Part shown: positions 1 to 10,384 of the stretch, in pieces | Numbering within the stretch: position 1 is the stretch's first letter | How the letters are laid out: every line of letters begins with the position of its first letter | Source: Acorus gramineus | Taxonomy: Eukaryota; Streptophyta; Magnoliopsida; Acorales; Acoraceae | DNA: 64,000 nucleotides | Direction of reading: 5' to 3' | Assembly: GCA_030737835.1 (NCBI GenBank) | Contig: JAUJYN010000015.1 | Coordinates: 3,031,685-3,095,684 of the forward strand | The notes under the pieces: generated by a model | What the model saw: only the letters and a program-made list of their open reading frames with translations | What the model was told of the DNA's origin: nothing | Databases searched by the model: none | Made by a program: the position numbers and the translations under genes

Positions 1-2139
1 AGTAAAAGAAGAAGAAGAAGAAAGACCTAGAGAGGAGAAGTGAAGGTATGTGTGTGTGGAATCTTTGAGTGGTGTTTGTTTCTGTTTCCCTTCTCTCTAC
101 CGCCCTCTCATGCCTTCCCTCCCCACCTCTGTTTTCAGCCATCAAGGGCTTGTGAGTGGCTGAGAAGGTGGTGGTCTTGGTGGTGGCGGTTGTGGTGGTT
201 TGGTGCGCAAAGGGCACCCGAGCTTCCCCCCTTTTCCTTCCCCTCCTTTTTGGTAAGTCCTCCTCCTCCCTTAGCTTTGTTTAGATGATTGTTAGGGTTT
301 TTAAGTGGTCAAGCATGCCTTGCATAGGTGGTAGGGGGTGTGGGTGGGCTGAGGAGGGGGTGGAAGGGGTTCGGGCGCACGCGCGGAGCCATCCGCGCGC
401 GTGCGCGCGCGTCTGCGCCCGCAGAGGGGCGCTGGCTCGCGCAGATGGGCGCGCTGGCGAGCGCGCGCGCATATGCGCAGGTGCGCGGGCGTGCGCGTGG
501 GGTTCTGCATGGGCGCGCGGTGCGCGTGAGGGCGCGCGGGCTGGACGCGCGGTGCGCACGGGTGCGCGCAAGCGTGCTCGCACGCGCGATAGCGTGTCTG
601 GGCGCGCGGGCAGGTGCGTGGCAGTGCGCCAAGGGTGCTGGGGCGCATGCGTGCGTGCGCGTGCGAGGGGCCATGCGTGTGGCTGCCCAAGGGTTCGGGT
701 GGGTGTCAGAGCACTCGGACTCGCGTGCGTACGTGCGTGCTTGCATGCGTGCGAGTCTGTATGCATGCTTGTCCGAGTATTTTTTATTTCTAGTAAATTT
801 CATGTATATTTGTGTAGTTTACTCACCATATTGAATGCCCACGTCTTGCAAATCTTGGCGAACGGTCACGCAACGACCCGGGTTTCGGTGAGTGGGTCAA
901 TCCAACCCAGTAGGCAATGCCCACGGTCACGTGTTCGATGCACGTAGGCATGCATTGCCCTCCCCTGGGGAACCATAATTGTATATTAACTTGTGCAAAT
1001 GAAAAACTATGTTAATGCATGTTCTCCTATGATGTAACCATGCCATATTAGACATTGTATGCTAGGGATATATATCCATATATCATGTATAGAGGCCCAT
1101 ACATGCCCTAGACACCATGTGCCATGCTTGAAAAGCCTTGATCTACGCATGTTTCCCATTTAGTTTAATTTATTTAAATCAAATGTGGTTATATTGGTAT
1201 AAGCATGCCTTAGAGAATATTAGAACCTTGTTGTTATAATATATGTTTCCCCGCATCTTAGTTATGCGCCGTGGAGGAATTCTCAAGAATTCATGACATT
1301 AGTAGTGTTAGAAATCGTTGTCGACGGATCCAAGAGGATCGTATCCATGTGAGTAGGCTGTTTTCTCCCCTTCGTTGGAGCCGAGTAGGGACTCCCCGGC
1401 GTTGGGAAAGCTGTCCTGACAGAGGGCTCCCATCTGTAGGTACCACCGATGCGTCAGAGGGTACTGATCGTGGGAGTATACCAGGTAGAGGCTACGCGAG
1501 GGAGAGGCTACTGGTGGACAAGGGTGGAGAGCAGTCTAGTCTGTCCCAAAAGGCCCATGTCACCCCTAAAGGGTGAGGGTGAGGGTGGGGTGGGTCGGCG
1601 ATGTTACGACCCACTAGCTTGTGCAGTTACTCCCGTTTAGGGACTTTAACTATTATAAGGTTAATATGAGTTGTGTTGCATAGATTGTGCCATTCACTGA
1701 GCGTGTGGCTCACCCCTCGCATATTCTTTTCCTCCAGTTGTTACTGAGTCGGATCTGAAGGAGGAGCTCCCCGAGGCATCACAGCAGTAGCGGAGCAGCG
1801 TTCACGTTTTGGGATCTTGCGAGTGAGAGGCCATCAGCATCCCCTTCTTGCTTGCATGTATTGTTATCCGTGCTTGGGCACGACACTTGTATATGGATGT
1901 TTTTGTTTATATTGGCTCTCACAGGACAGTTGATTATGTATTCTGGTCTGTAATATGTCTTTGAATTACAAACTCAGTCGTTTAAGCTTCCGCTATATGT
2001 ATATATATTATGTCAGCTACATTATTGATTGTGTTGTCATTTTCGATGTTGTTTAGAGTATTTTATTGATCCCCTGTATAGACTGCTGATATTATATATA
2101 ATTGCCACGTATCGGGGACGGCCGCACTGGGTCGTGACA
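1..2139 (+). mobile_element. Ty3/gypsy LTR, 3' part (copy A)
   Basis: The stretch is collinear with the LTRs of the complete element at 7609-17059 and with the solo LTR at 22894-25440. It has a GC-rich block at 360-770, the 36-nt putative exon at 852-887, the conserved CACTGAGCGTGTGGCTCACC motif near 1693 and a terminal GTCGTGACA. The LTR start lies outside the window. No TGGTATCAGAGCC primer site follows 2139, so this is a 3' LTR or a solo LTR, not a 5' LTR. Right-flank target sequence would be AAGGA (2140-2144); its partner is off-window. The splice-like acceptor before 852 reads CAA where sister copies read CAG. It interrupts the gag-bearing element to its right. Arginine-rich reading frames at 281-947 are by-products of the GC-rich repeat. 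Confidence 0.85.
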
Positions 2140-2257
2140 AAGGAGGCTCAAACTGAAGGATCTTCAGTGGAATGATACTTGAATTATCTAATGTATCATT
2201 ACTTGTGCATCGGTTCTCCTCTATTTTGAAGCGCGTTTGGTGCCTTCTTAACCACTG

Positions 2258-2896
2258 CTACTCAGCATCTATTCTGACAGCATCTATCAGAATATCAAAG
2301 CCTAAATTCTGTCGAAAATGCGAGTTGAGCTTGACTTGCCATAGACTCTTAGTAGGAAGAGAATTTTTCCTCAAAGGGTGGTCAGTCAATAAAGATGTGG
2401 ATATGGAAAAGTAAGTCACAAAGGTGACTACTGACTGAACAGGTGCAAGGGAGCACGGTTTACCATAATGTTGGGGCCTTAATGATGGTGGGGGTAAAGA
2501 CTCATCAGTTGGTGCAATCAGGTGCTTATGGATAATAGTTGATTTGGATATGGCGGGGGAATCCAAAGGAGGGGGCTCCTTCGACAAATGGGATGACAAG
2601 TCTGGCAACTGGGATGGCTTGACTGCTCCCTCAAATTGTGCATTTTTAAATATGAGTGGTTCTAATTTGGGAACATGCACAATTGGTTGAACCAAATCTT
2701 GATCCATCTCAGAATCTGATGAGTCAAGATTTGAGTCATCTGAGGTCACCAAGGCAAGTTTGACGGGCATCAATATGATTTGATCTTGAGCAGGTAGGGA
2801 TAATGGGTATTTAGATTCAATTGGTTGTAAGGTTTGGATGATGGATTCAGGTTGTACTGGGGTAGGGTCAAAGAGTTTCGACAGTTCTCCATCCAT
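2258..2896 (-). CDS. Unrecognised ORF in the gag element
   Basis: An uninterrupted 212-codon frame lies downstream of gag on the same strand. The product is rich in Pro, Ser, Leu and acidic residues (for example SDDSNLDSSDSEMDQD) and shows no zinc knuckle, DSG protease motif or RT motif. It may be a gag-pro linker or C-terminal extension of the upstream gag, as in large Tat-type elements. Alternatively it may be a chance survivor of decay. The start codon is simply the first ATG. I assign no function. Confidence 0.35.
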   Translation of the reverse strand: MDGELSKLFDPTPVQPESIIQTLQPIESKYPLSLPAQDQIILMPVKLALVTSDDSNLDSSDSEMDQDLVQPIVHVPKLEPLIFKNAQFEGAVKPSQLPDLSSHLSKEPPPLDSPAISKSTIIHKHLIAPTDESLPPPSLRPQHYGKPCSLAPVQSVVTFVTYFSISTSLLTDHPLRKNSLPTKSLWQVKLNSHFRQNLGFDILIDAVRIDAE

Positions 2897-3473
2897 AAAT
2901 TCTTCATCATTGTCAGAGTCCTACTTGGGACATTCTGTAGATTCAATAATTTCAGGAGCTGAAGACTCATAAGTCAATGGGGGAGGAATAGCGGTGTATT
3001 TCTTTTGTGATACTTGTTGGGGAACAAAGGCTTGCGTCCTCGGTGGAGCAGAGGGATAGGTAGGAAGAGCTCTAGCCCTAATGTCATTGGTCTGATTAGG
3101 TTGTGCCTGGGAGAAATGGTCCAATGGTCGGATGGGACCTCCCTTTATGGGATAAATTGTGATGGGCTTGAGTACTTGTGCTGTGTATGGGGTGAGGGGT
3201 CTGATAGGTTTGGGTGTATTGGGGAAGGTGCTGGAAGGATGAAACCATCTGGAATGATTCTAGGTAATTCTTCATGGTTTGTGGCCCTATGGTGTAGACT
3301 CTTTCAAAGCTCAGGTCTTCTGGTTCTTCTATCAGAGTTTCTATAGTAGGTTTTAGCCTTTTTTCAATATTCTTTACAGGATCTACATGTACTGGGATCC
3401 GGTATACAGAGCTTTAGACTGTGGGATTCCGGGTGAACATGCTTTCTTGTAACGGCACGGAGGCGGGTACCAA

Positions 3474-4645
3474 TCAAGGAAAAAAGGTGTTTGGATAAGT
3501 AGCTTGCCAAGGCGGCATATATCCAGACGAACCGGGTGTATATTGTCTCGGACCTGGTCCTTGATCAGGGACTCGCGCTCCGTTCGGGTAGAGTGCCGAG
3601 ACTTGTGTGATCCCCTCTACCGTGGGGGTGTGCGCCTTTCTTGGCGGTTGTCCAACCCTATGGCTGATAGGTGGGGACTGGGTTTGGACTGCTGGGGCTG
3701 CACAATGGGAAATCCTGTTGTGGCGGTCAATGAGAAGCTGGTACGTGGTACAGTCTCCGTACAAAAGACTCGTACGGAGCTCTGGACTCAGGCTTTGCAA
3801 CATCATGTCAATTTCTTGACATTCTGTTAATTGCAGGCTAGTTCAGTGGACAAGGGTGGGCCACCTGGACACGTATTGCTCCAATTCCTCCCTAGGCCTC
3901 ATTCTTTCTACGGTCAGGTCTGAAATAGAGGGGGTCCTAATCCTCTAATAACCGTAGCGGCCTAGAAACTTCTCGCTTACAGCCAAGAAGTTTGATAAAT
4001 GATCTACAGGGAGGGTGGAGAACCATTGCAGTGCTTCTCCTTCCAATGATTTTTGGAAGAGGAATACTAGCAGAGGTTGGTTATCTAGAAACGGTCGGGC
4101 GTCTAGATAAAAGGCGGTCAAATGAATGTCTGGGTCTCCACGACCATTGTACCGGTGAAATTTTGGGATTTTAAATCCCTCCAGTAGGTGGACTGACGGG
4201 ATCTGTCTCAGGTTGTGTAGAGACATGTGAAGGGCTAGCCTTGGAGAGATTCTCCGGATGGTTTCATCCAACATCTCTCCCCTGGGAGGGCTGTTTAGCG
4301 GTCCCGGGTTGGAGGTGGCCTGGTAAGGGCTCGAGGCAGAAGCAATTGGGATATTGGATTCGCGGGGGAAGGTGGGGCAAAGGAAAAGAGGCTTGGACTC
4401 GGATTTGTTGAGAAGCCGGGTGTTGGTAGTGTATTGGGGGTGGGGCAAGCCTTGGGGGTCTTAACAGGAGTTTCCTGCTTCAAGGTCTTGGCCTGGTGAT
4501 AGTCGGTGAGGTCATTGAACATGTCCTCGACCAACTGGTATCCTAGGGTAGCCATCCTCTCCTCTAGGTGGCTGAGGAATTGGGCGGTTTGGTCTCCCTG
4601 GTTGTCTTTCTCCTCTACTATTTTCTCCTGGGTGTAGGCTTCCAT
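3474..4645 (-). pseudogene. Retrotransposon gag, broken
   Basis: The N-terminus starts at 4645 (MEAYTQEKIVEEKDNQ...) and shifts frame near 4300-4440. From 4448 the frame carries the typical plant gag core: FKIPKFHRYNGRGDPDIHL, then SLEGEALQWFSTLP and a FLGRYGY end. It continues in the same frame past a stop at 3945-3947 and another TGA near 3845 to reach the region around 3806-3474 (LQSLSPELR..., proline-rich tail). The match is to the retrotransposon gag capsid-like domain family. Two nonsense codons and at least one frameshift make it a pseudogene. No CCHC knuckle is visible downstream. Confidence 0.75.
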
Positions 4646-4685
4646 TGTGTGAATATGGAAAAGCCTAGGTGTAGATGAATGCAGA

Positions 4686-4845
4686 TTAAAGCAGTAAAAG
4701 GGGTGTGCAGCTGTGTGTGGCTTAAAGCAGTAAAGGGGTGCACAGCTGTGTGCGGCTTAAAGCAGTAAAAGGGGTGCGCAGCTGTGTGCGGCTTAAAGCA
4801 GTAAAGGGGTGCGCAGCTGTGTGTGGCTTAAAGCAATAAAGGATG
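4686..4845 (-). repeat. 35-36 bp tandem repeat, about 4.5 units, in the leader
   Basis: Units start at 4686, 4722, 4757 and 4793, with a partial unit at 4828. Each contains TTAAAGCAGTAAA, GGGGTG and CAGCTGTGTG. The array lies between the gag start and the primer-site region of the minus-strand element. Confidence 0.9.
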
Positions 4846-4980
4846 TTGTAATGCAAAGTAGAGGAGGGTCAGACTTGAGGGGTGAGAAATCTTAGCTTTC
4901 CTAGAGGGGTGATGGCATTCTAGTCAGGTTATTGGAAGGAAGCAGAAGAGGATTACCTTTTGTTGTCTTTCACGAGGGAG

Positions 4981-4998
4981 GTCCCACCGTGATCGCCA
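4981..4998 (-). other. Primer-binding-site-like sequence
   Basis: On the minus strand TGGCGATCACGGTGGGAC starts three bases after the LTR end (ACA at 5002). Position and the leading TGG (complement of the tRNA CCA end) fit a reverse-transcription primer site. I do not assign the tRNA. Confidence 0.5.
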
Positions 4999-5001
4999 GG
5001 C

Positions 5002-6282
5002 TGTCGGTATCGGATTTCAGGAAAAGGAAAGAAAGGGGCCCTCTCTTCCTTCCTCCTCGGTCCTCACAGTGGCTTGTGCGTGTGTGGGGCTTTCTTCGGA
5101 GGCTCGGATCCGGAGAGCTGCGCCTTGGCAAGCTCGGTCAGATCGTCTCTCAAAAAGGGTGGGTAGGTTGGTTGTTCGTTCCTGGCTGAGGCGGCCGATG
5201 GGTCCTCAGGAGGATTCAAGGGTTGTTGTGATTGCCACCTGCTTTTCTAAAAAAAGCAGGAAAAGTTGGGGCGGATTTGATCACCTTCGTGGGGAGTTTG
5301 TGGGGTCTCCGCTCTGAGACACGGATATGCCGTACACAGAGGTGAAGACAGGGATCCTCTTATGCTCCGGGAACCCGACTAAAGAAGAATTGGGACTGAG
5401 GTGGGCTAGGGAAGAGCCGGCTAGTTGTGTTTAGCCGTCTGGTGGGGGGGGGGCTAGTTGTGGGTAGCCGCCTGGTGTCTAGTTCAATTTGGGTAGAACC
5501 TGTGTAGGGTTTGGATTTTAATTTTGCAAAGGTTAAACTCGGTTTAACCTGGGTTTTGGAGAGTGGATTTGGAGAGTGATTTGGTGTAGGAAATGGGTTT
5601 CTCTCTCACTTTCTCTCTCAAGGGTTTAAAGTGGTGGTGTGGGGGGTATAGGCTTGATGATTGGAAATGTGGGTTGTTGTGGGTTATTGATGGCTATTGA
5701 TTATTATTGATTATTATTGATAAATGCTTAGAGACCCCCCTATTTATAGTAAAAGGGGTGTAGGGGAGTGTTCACTGGACAATAGATCAAAATGGATAAT
5801 AAGGTGCTTGATTTGACCTCCCATTAGATCTTTGTTCTCTGACAATGTCCAGGCTAGGGGCGGCTAGTTGTGTTTAGCCGCCTAGTGAGGGGCAGCTACT
5901 CTCAGGTACCCGCCCCCATCATAACCTGCCAAACGTCCCATCTCTGACAAGCGGTGGCTTGGGTCGGTTACTAAGGATGAACCGGCTAAGATGGGGTGGC
6001 TAGAAGGGACAATCCGCCACAATCATGCTTGCCTTATGTCCCATCCAGGAAGGCGGTTTGGGGTCGATTAGGGGGGCGGCTAGTTCCAACTAGCCGCCTG
6101 GTATGGGGCGGCTACTCCTAAGTAGCCGCCCTTGTTCAGGTTCTTAGATTTTTCTAAGTGTTGGACTAAAGGTTTCCGGCTCCTTGAGGGAGTTTTCTAT
6201 TAGATGTCCAAATGTGGTTGTTTTCCAATATTACTTGAAGTAAATTTCTTTTCTTTGGACGGTCAAAATTAGGGTATCTACA
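5002..6282 (-). mobile_element. 5' LTR of the minus-strand gag element
   Basis: On the minus strand the segment runs from TGTAGATACCC (6282) to GATACCGACA (5002), so it has TG...CA ends and is 1281 bp long. A primer-site-like sequence follows at the correct side. It is full of hairpins built on GGCGGCTA/TAGCCGCC. The partner LTR is not in the window, so no target duplication can be tested. Confidence 0.7.
5416..6131. repeat. Dispersed CGGCTA hairpins inside the LTR
   Basis: At least five short inverted repeats share the same stem. Examples are 5859-5882 (GGCGGCTA...TAGCCGCC), 6075-6098 (11-bp perfect arms, 2-nt spacer) and 6106-6131 (GGGCGGCTAC/GTAGCCGCCC). Degenerate versions lie at 5416-5438 and about 5451-5473. 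Confidence 0.85.
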
Positions 6283-7603
6283 GGGCCAAGTTGTCGTAGA
6301 TCCGGGCTTTTGAAGTTGAACCGAGATAATGATAATGCTAAATCCTCTTCACGACGATTCGAAACAAGTTTCGCCCGCTCACCTTCCTTCTTCTTCAACC
6401 TTTGAACACTTGAAACTCACACCAGTGTCGTGCCGGTTCCCTCCGACGCTCAAGTCAGTGGCTTCTCCTTGAGAAGAAGAAGACTATAGAATTCTTGAGC
6501 ACAAGTAGGGGAGAGAGAGAGTGCATACCTTGAGGGGGAGGAGATGTCCTCCTTTCATACTAGAGAAGGGGCGTGCCGAGCTCAAACTTATGGAGTGAGT
6601 ATATTATGAGATGGAATCTCCATGTGGCTCTTGGATCTGCGGACATGTGTCACCTAGGGATTGTCATTCTGCAACCGATTTTCTAACATCTAGTCCTTTT
6701 CCTGTGTTAGGAATATTCCCTTGGTTAACCATTATTTTTCAGGGGTGGACGTATGGCCGATCTGTATTCCAGCTTGGGTATTATGGTTTGAACCTTTTGT
6801 ATTCGGCCACCTTTCCTTGATCGGGCAATATAATGTGTCTGTCCTTGGTCAACCAGGGAATTAAACATCCAACCTGTGTAGGAATCCGACTTGACCTAGT
6901 CGAACACTTTGTGTGCCCATCTTTGGTCGGGCAATACCATTGTTCCATCCTGACCTGGTCAGACAATGTCATTTGCCCAACTTGGCGAGGAAGATGGGCC
7001 TGCTTAACTCTTGAGTTTTGGGTCCTTGGGCTTCCTCCTTCTGGACCGCTTGTTAATCAGACAGACATATCTACATTTTATACTCATGCTTATGCAATCT
7101 TATCCCTTATTCCGTTTTGTGACAAATTTGGTCTTCTACAAGTTTCATATATGATATTACATATCTATTTTGTAAATTATATTTTTTGTAATTTCTATTG
7201 TAATTGTTATAAGAGGGATAGATGATATTATCTATAAATGGTAGATTATGTCATTGAGCATTACATTTGTAATTTTTGTTGTAGTTATATAAATGTTAGT
7301 TTCTATAATTATTTAGTACATGGTAAGTAATGCTACTAAAATATTACAATTATTCATAAAACTTCATTTGGGATTCATGCTATTAGAAATTTTATTCATA
7401 TTACTAAATAAAAATTCATTTAGGTGTTTGATTGTTTATTGTATTTTTGATGTAGCTTGGAAAGCCCGTTCTTCATTATGAAGTATATTGAATGTCTAAT
7501 TCAATGGTCTTTCGGTGGGTTTCATTTCACCGAAGAGGACATGAAAAAAATTAAGAGGGAGACATCAACTAAGCATTAAGATAAGAAGAAAATATAATAA
7601 TTC
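6283..7603. other. Unclassified spacer between two LTR elements
   Basis: No gene is supported. The proximal part (6283-7060) is moderately GC-rich with a repeated GGTCGGGCAATA-like motif (around 6817 and 6925) and could be an old LTR remnant. The distal part (7080-7603) is AT-rich and looks like ordinary intergenic DNA. Confidence 0.5.
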
Positions 7604-7608
7604 AAACA

Positions 7609-10269
7609 TGTTATATATGTGTCACTTTTAGCCTTCTGGTCACCATTGGAGCATTCTGGCAGTTTTTCAACTTTTTCTTTTTTCGATCGGAACCGCTAAA
7701 ATTTTGGACTTTTGGCTATCATCATGAGCTTGAGAACTCCGATTGAAAATCTAACTGCACATTATGTGTCCTGGTGCCATTTCAAGCCACTCACGAAATC
7801 ATCATCGAATTCCGGTAACGTTTCAGAATTTCACAGTTCTGAATCGTATCCGGGTTTTGACCAAGCGAAAAGTCATTGGGAGACTTGACCAAGTCAAAGA
7901 TGACTTTGACCAAGTCAAGTTTGACCATTGACTTGGTCAAATCTCTTTGTTTGTTTGTGTGGTTGAGTTGACCATAGTCAAAGCTCACCTAAAATGACCT
8001 AAATGCCCTAAGTGGTGTGTGTGTGAGTGACTAAGTGTGTGTGTGTGAGCCCAAGTGGATGTCCACGCCCACCAATAGTTCTTCTTCTTTCTCTTCCTCT
8101 CTTTCTCACACACAAACCTCATCTCCCCTTCCTTTGTTTCCTCCTTTTGATCTAGTAGGAGTGGAAGAAAAGAAAAGCCAAAGAAGGAGAAAAGGAAGGT
8201 GAGGTCTTGATCTACCTTTCCATGGTCTTGGATTTGATTTCCCCCTTGTTGAACTCCTCTCATGGACCCCTTTCTCCTCTGATTTTCAGCCTTTGCTAGG
8301 GCTGAGGGAGATCTTGGTGGTGGTGGTCTTGGTGGTGGCGATTCGGTGCGCGAAGAGCACCCGAATTCCCTCCCTTTCCTTTCCTCCCTTGGGTGAGTCC
8401 TTCTCCTCCCTTTTTCTTGTTTAGATGCTTGTTTAGGGCATTTATTTGGTTATGCATGGTATGCCTGTGTGTTAGGGGGTGTGGGAGGGTTGAGGGAGGT
8501 GGTGGGAGGGACTCGGGCACGCGTGCGGGGTCATCCGCGCGCGTGCGCGAGAGTCTGCGAGCGCAGGCAGAGCAGGCGCGCGCAGTCGGGTGCGCTGGCG
8601 GGCGCGCGCGCGTACGCGCAGACGCGCGGGCTTGCGAGCAGGGTGCTGCGCAGGGGTGCAATGCGCGCGGGGTGCTGCGCAGGGGCGCAGTACGCTCGGG
8701 CACGTGCCGGGCTGGACGCGCGGCAGCGTGTCTAGGAGCGCGGGCAGGGGCGCAGCAGCGCGTCTAGGCGCGCGGGCTGGGGCGCGGCAGTGCGCCCGGG
8801 GCGCGGGCGTGCGTGCGTGCGTGCGCACCCGTGCGGGTGGCCGTGCGCATGGCTGCCCGTGGGTGCGGAAGGGTGTCGGGGCACTCGGACTCGCGTGCAT
8901 GCGGGCCCGTATGCATGCTTGTCCGAGTGTTGGGTATTTCTAGTGTATTTCATTTGTATTTGTGTAGTATACTCACCGTTTTGAATGCCCCTGTATTGCA
9001 GATCTTGACAGACGGTCACATGACGACCCGGGTTTTGGTGAGTGGGACAATCCAACCCAGTAGGGAGGCGTTCGATGCACGTAGACGTGCATTGCCCTCC
9101 CCTGGGGCACCATAATTGTGTATTATCGTGTAATAATGTAAAACCTATGCATGCATGATTATTATGATATATCCATGCCACCTTAGACTTTGTATGCTAG
9201 GGATACGCACCCTTATATCATGTATAGCGGCCTATGCATGTTTAGTCATCTTGTCCTTTAATTGGAAAGCCCCGAACTATGCATGTTCCCATCTAGTTTA
9301 ATTTAATTAAATCAATGTGAACATATAGTTACAAGCATGTCTTAGAGAATATTATAACCTTGTTGTTATAATATGTGCCTCCCCGCATCTTAGTTATGCG
9401 CCCTGGAGGAATTCTTGAGAATTCATGACATTATTTAGCGTTACAATCAGTGTCGACGGATCCATGAGGATCGTATCCGTGTGAGTAGGCTGTCTTCTCC
9501 TTATTGGTTGGATCCGATGTAGGTACTCCCCGGCGATGGCTGACCTGACAGAGGGCTTCCGTCCGGTACCTCCGATGTGTTCGGACAGTACTGGTAGTTG
9601 GAGTGGACTAGGTCGAGGCTACGAGGGTGGGAAAGGGCTACCGGGTGGACCAGGGGTGGAGAGCGGTCTAGTATGCCCCAAGAGGCCCATGTCACCCCCC
9701 GGAAAGGGTGAGGGTGAGGGGGGGAGGTGGGTTGGCGATGAAACGACCCATTAGAATGTTGTTGCTGCTCCCGTGTTAAGGGCTACGAGTTGTATAAGGT
9801 TGATATGAATTGTGATGCATGGGTTGTGCTATTCACTGAGCGTGTGGCTCACCCCTCGCATATATTTTTCTCCAGTGATATCTGAGTCGGATCTGAAGGA
9901 GGAGCTCCCCGAGGCACATCAGCAGTAGTGGAGCAGCGTCACATTCTGCGAGTGAGAGGCCATCAGCATGCCCCCTTTTTTATTGTATGTATTGCATTCT
10001 GTGCTTGGGCACATGTTTGTGTATTTGGATGTCATTGTATATATTGGCTCTCACAGGACAGTTGATTATGTATCGGGTCTGTAATATGTCTTTGAATTAC
10101 AGACTCAGTCTTTTAGCTTCCGCTATTTGTATATATTATGTCAGCCACCTTTCTGTCTGTGTTGTCATTTTCGATGTTGTATAGAGTATTTTATTGATCT
10201 CCTGTATAGACAGCTGATATCATATATACCATTGCCGCGTCTCGGGGACGGCTGCCCTGGGGCATGACA
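7609..10269 (+). repeat. Left LTR of copy B (2661 bp)
   Basis: Runs from TGTTATATATGTGTCAC to GGGGCATGACA. Order of parts: W-box-rich promoter region (7855-7985), GT microsatellite (about 8017-8048), CT-rich stretch, splice-like donor at 8393, GC-rich block (8500-8870), acceptor at 9000-9001, 36-nt putative exon 9002-9037, donor 9038, stem-loop motif near 9835, acceptor 9874-9875, and the conserved 3' end. Confidence 0.95.
7855..7985 (+). promoter_or_regulatory. Cluster of W-box cores in LTR U3
   Basis: About ten TTGAC or GTCAA cores occur in roughly 130 bp, in both orientations, many as TTGACC. TTGAC(C/T) is the binding core of WRKY factors. The same clustering is seen in the right LTR (14707-14835) and in solo LTR D (about 25060-25195), so it is a family trait. 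No clear TATA box follows in copy B. Confidence 0.6.
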
Positions 10270-10274
10270 AAAGT

Positions 10275-10287
10275 TGGTATCAGAGCC
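10275..10287 (+). other. Primer binding site, initiator Met-tRNA
   Basis: TGGTATCAGAGCC, five bases after the LTR end at 10269, complements the 3' end of plant initiator methionine tRNA. An identical site in the same position follows copy H (63657-63669). Confidence 0.95.
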
Positions 10288-10384
10288 TGGTCCTGTCAGA
10301 GCCAATTGTTTTTCTTAGAGATGAGTCCTAGGATTTCTATATGAGTATTCTGATCCTAGTGTCTGGTTTTCTTAGGTTGCTGAT

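Larger units (their letters stand above)
2140..5001 (-). mobile_element. Internal region of a gag-bearing LTR element, truncated
   Basis: On the minus strand this reads LTR (5002-6282), primer-site-like sequence (4981-4998), a leader with tandem repeats, gag (4645 down to 3474), then sequence of unknown function down to the junction with LTR A. No pol motifs (RT, RNase H, integrase) are seen, so the rest was displaced or lost to the left. The order and the gag match point to a Ty3/gypsy-type element; I cannot tell whether it was autonomous. Confidence 0.7.

Noticed and set aside
281-947. Overlapping Arg/Ala/His-rich open frames on both strands (also at 8296-8943, 15245-15900, 24059-24595 and 26805-27599)
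   Set aside because: They arise in all frames because the GCGCGTGCG block has almost no A/T-rich stop codons. They are not conserved in frame between LTR copies and fall in the putative intron.
4686-4845. CRISPR-like or satellite interpretation of the 36-bp repeats
   Set aside because: Units are directly adjacent with no spacers and lie in a plant retroelement leader.
6781-7225. Opposing short frames at 6781-6972 and 6833-7225
   Set aside because: No domain, no codon bias and no gene context; composition is that of decayed repeat DNA.
10275-10287. Possible tRNA gene fragments at TGGTATCAGAGC sites (10275, 18580, 63657)
   Set aside because: These match only the tRNA 3' end complement and lie next to LTR ends; they are primer sites, not tRNA genes. 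No cloverleaf is present.
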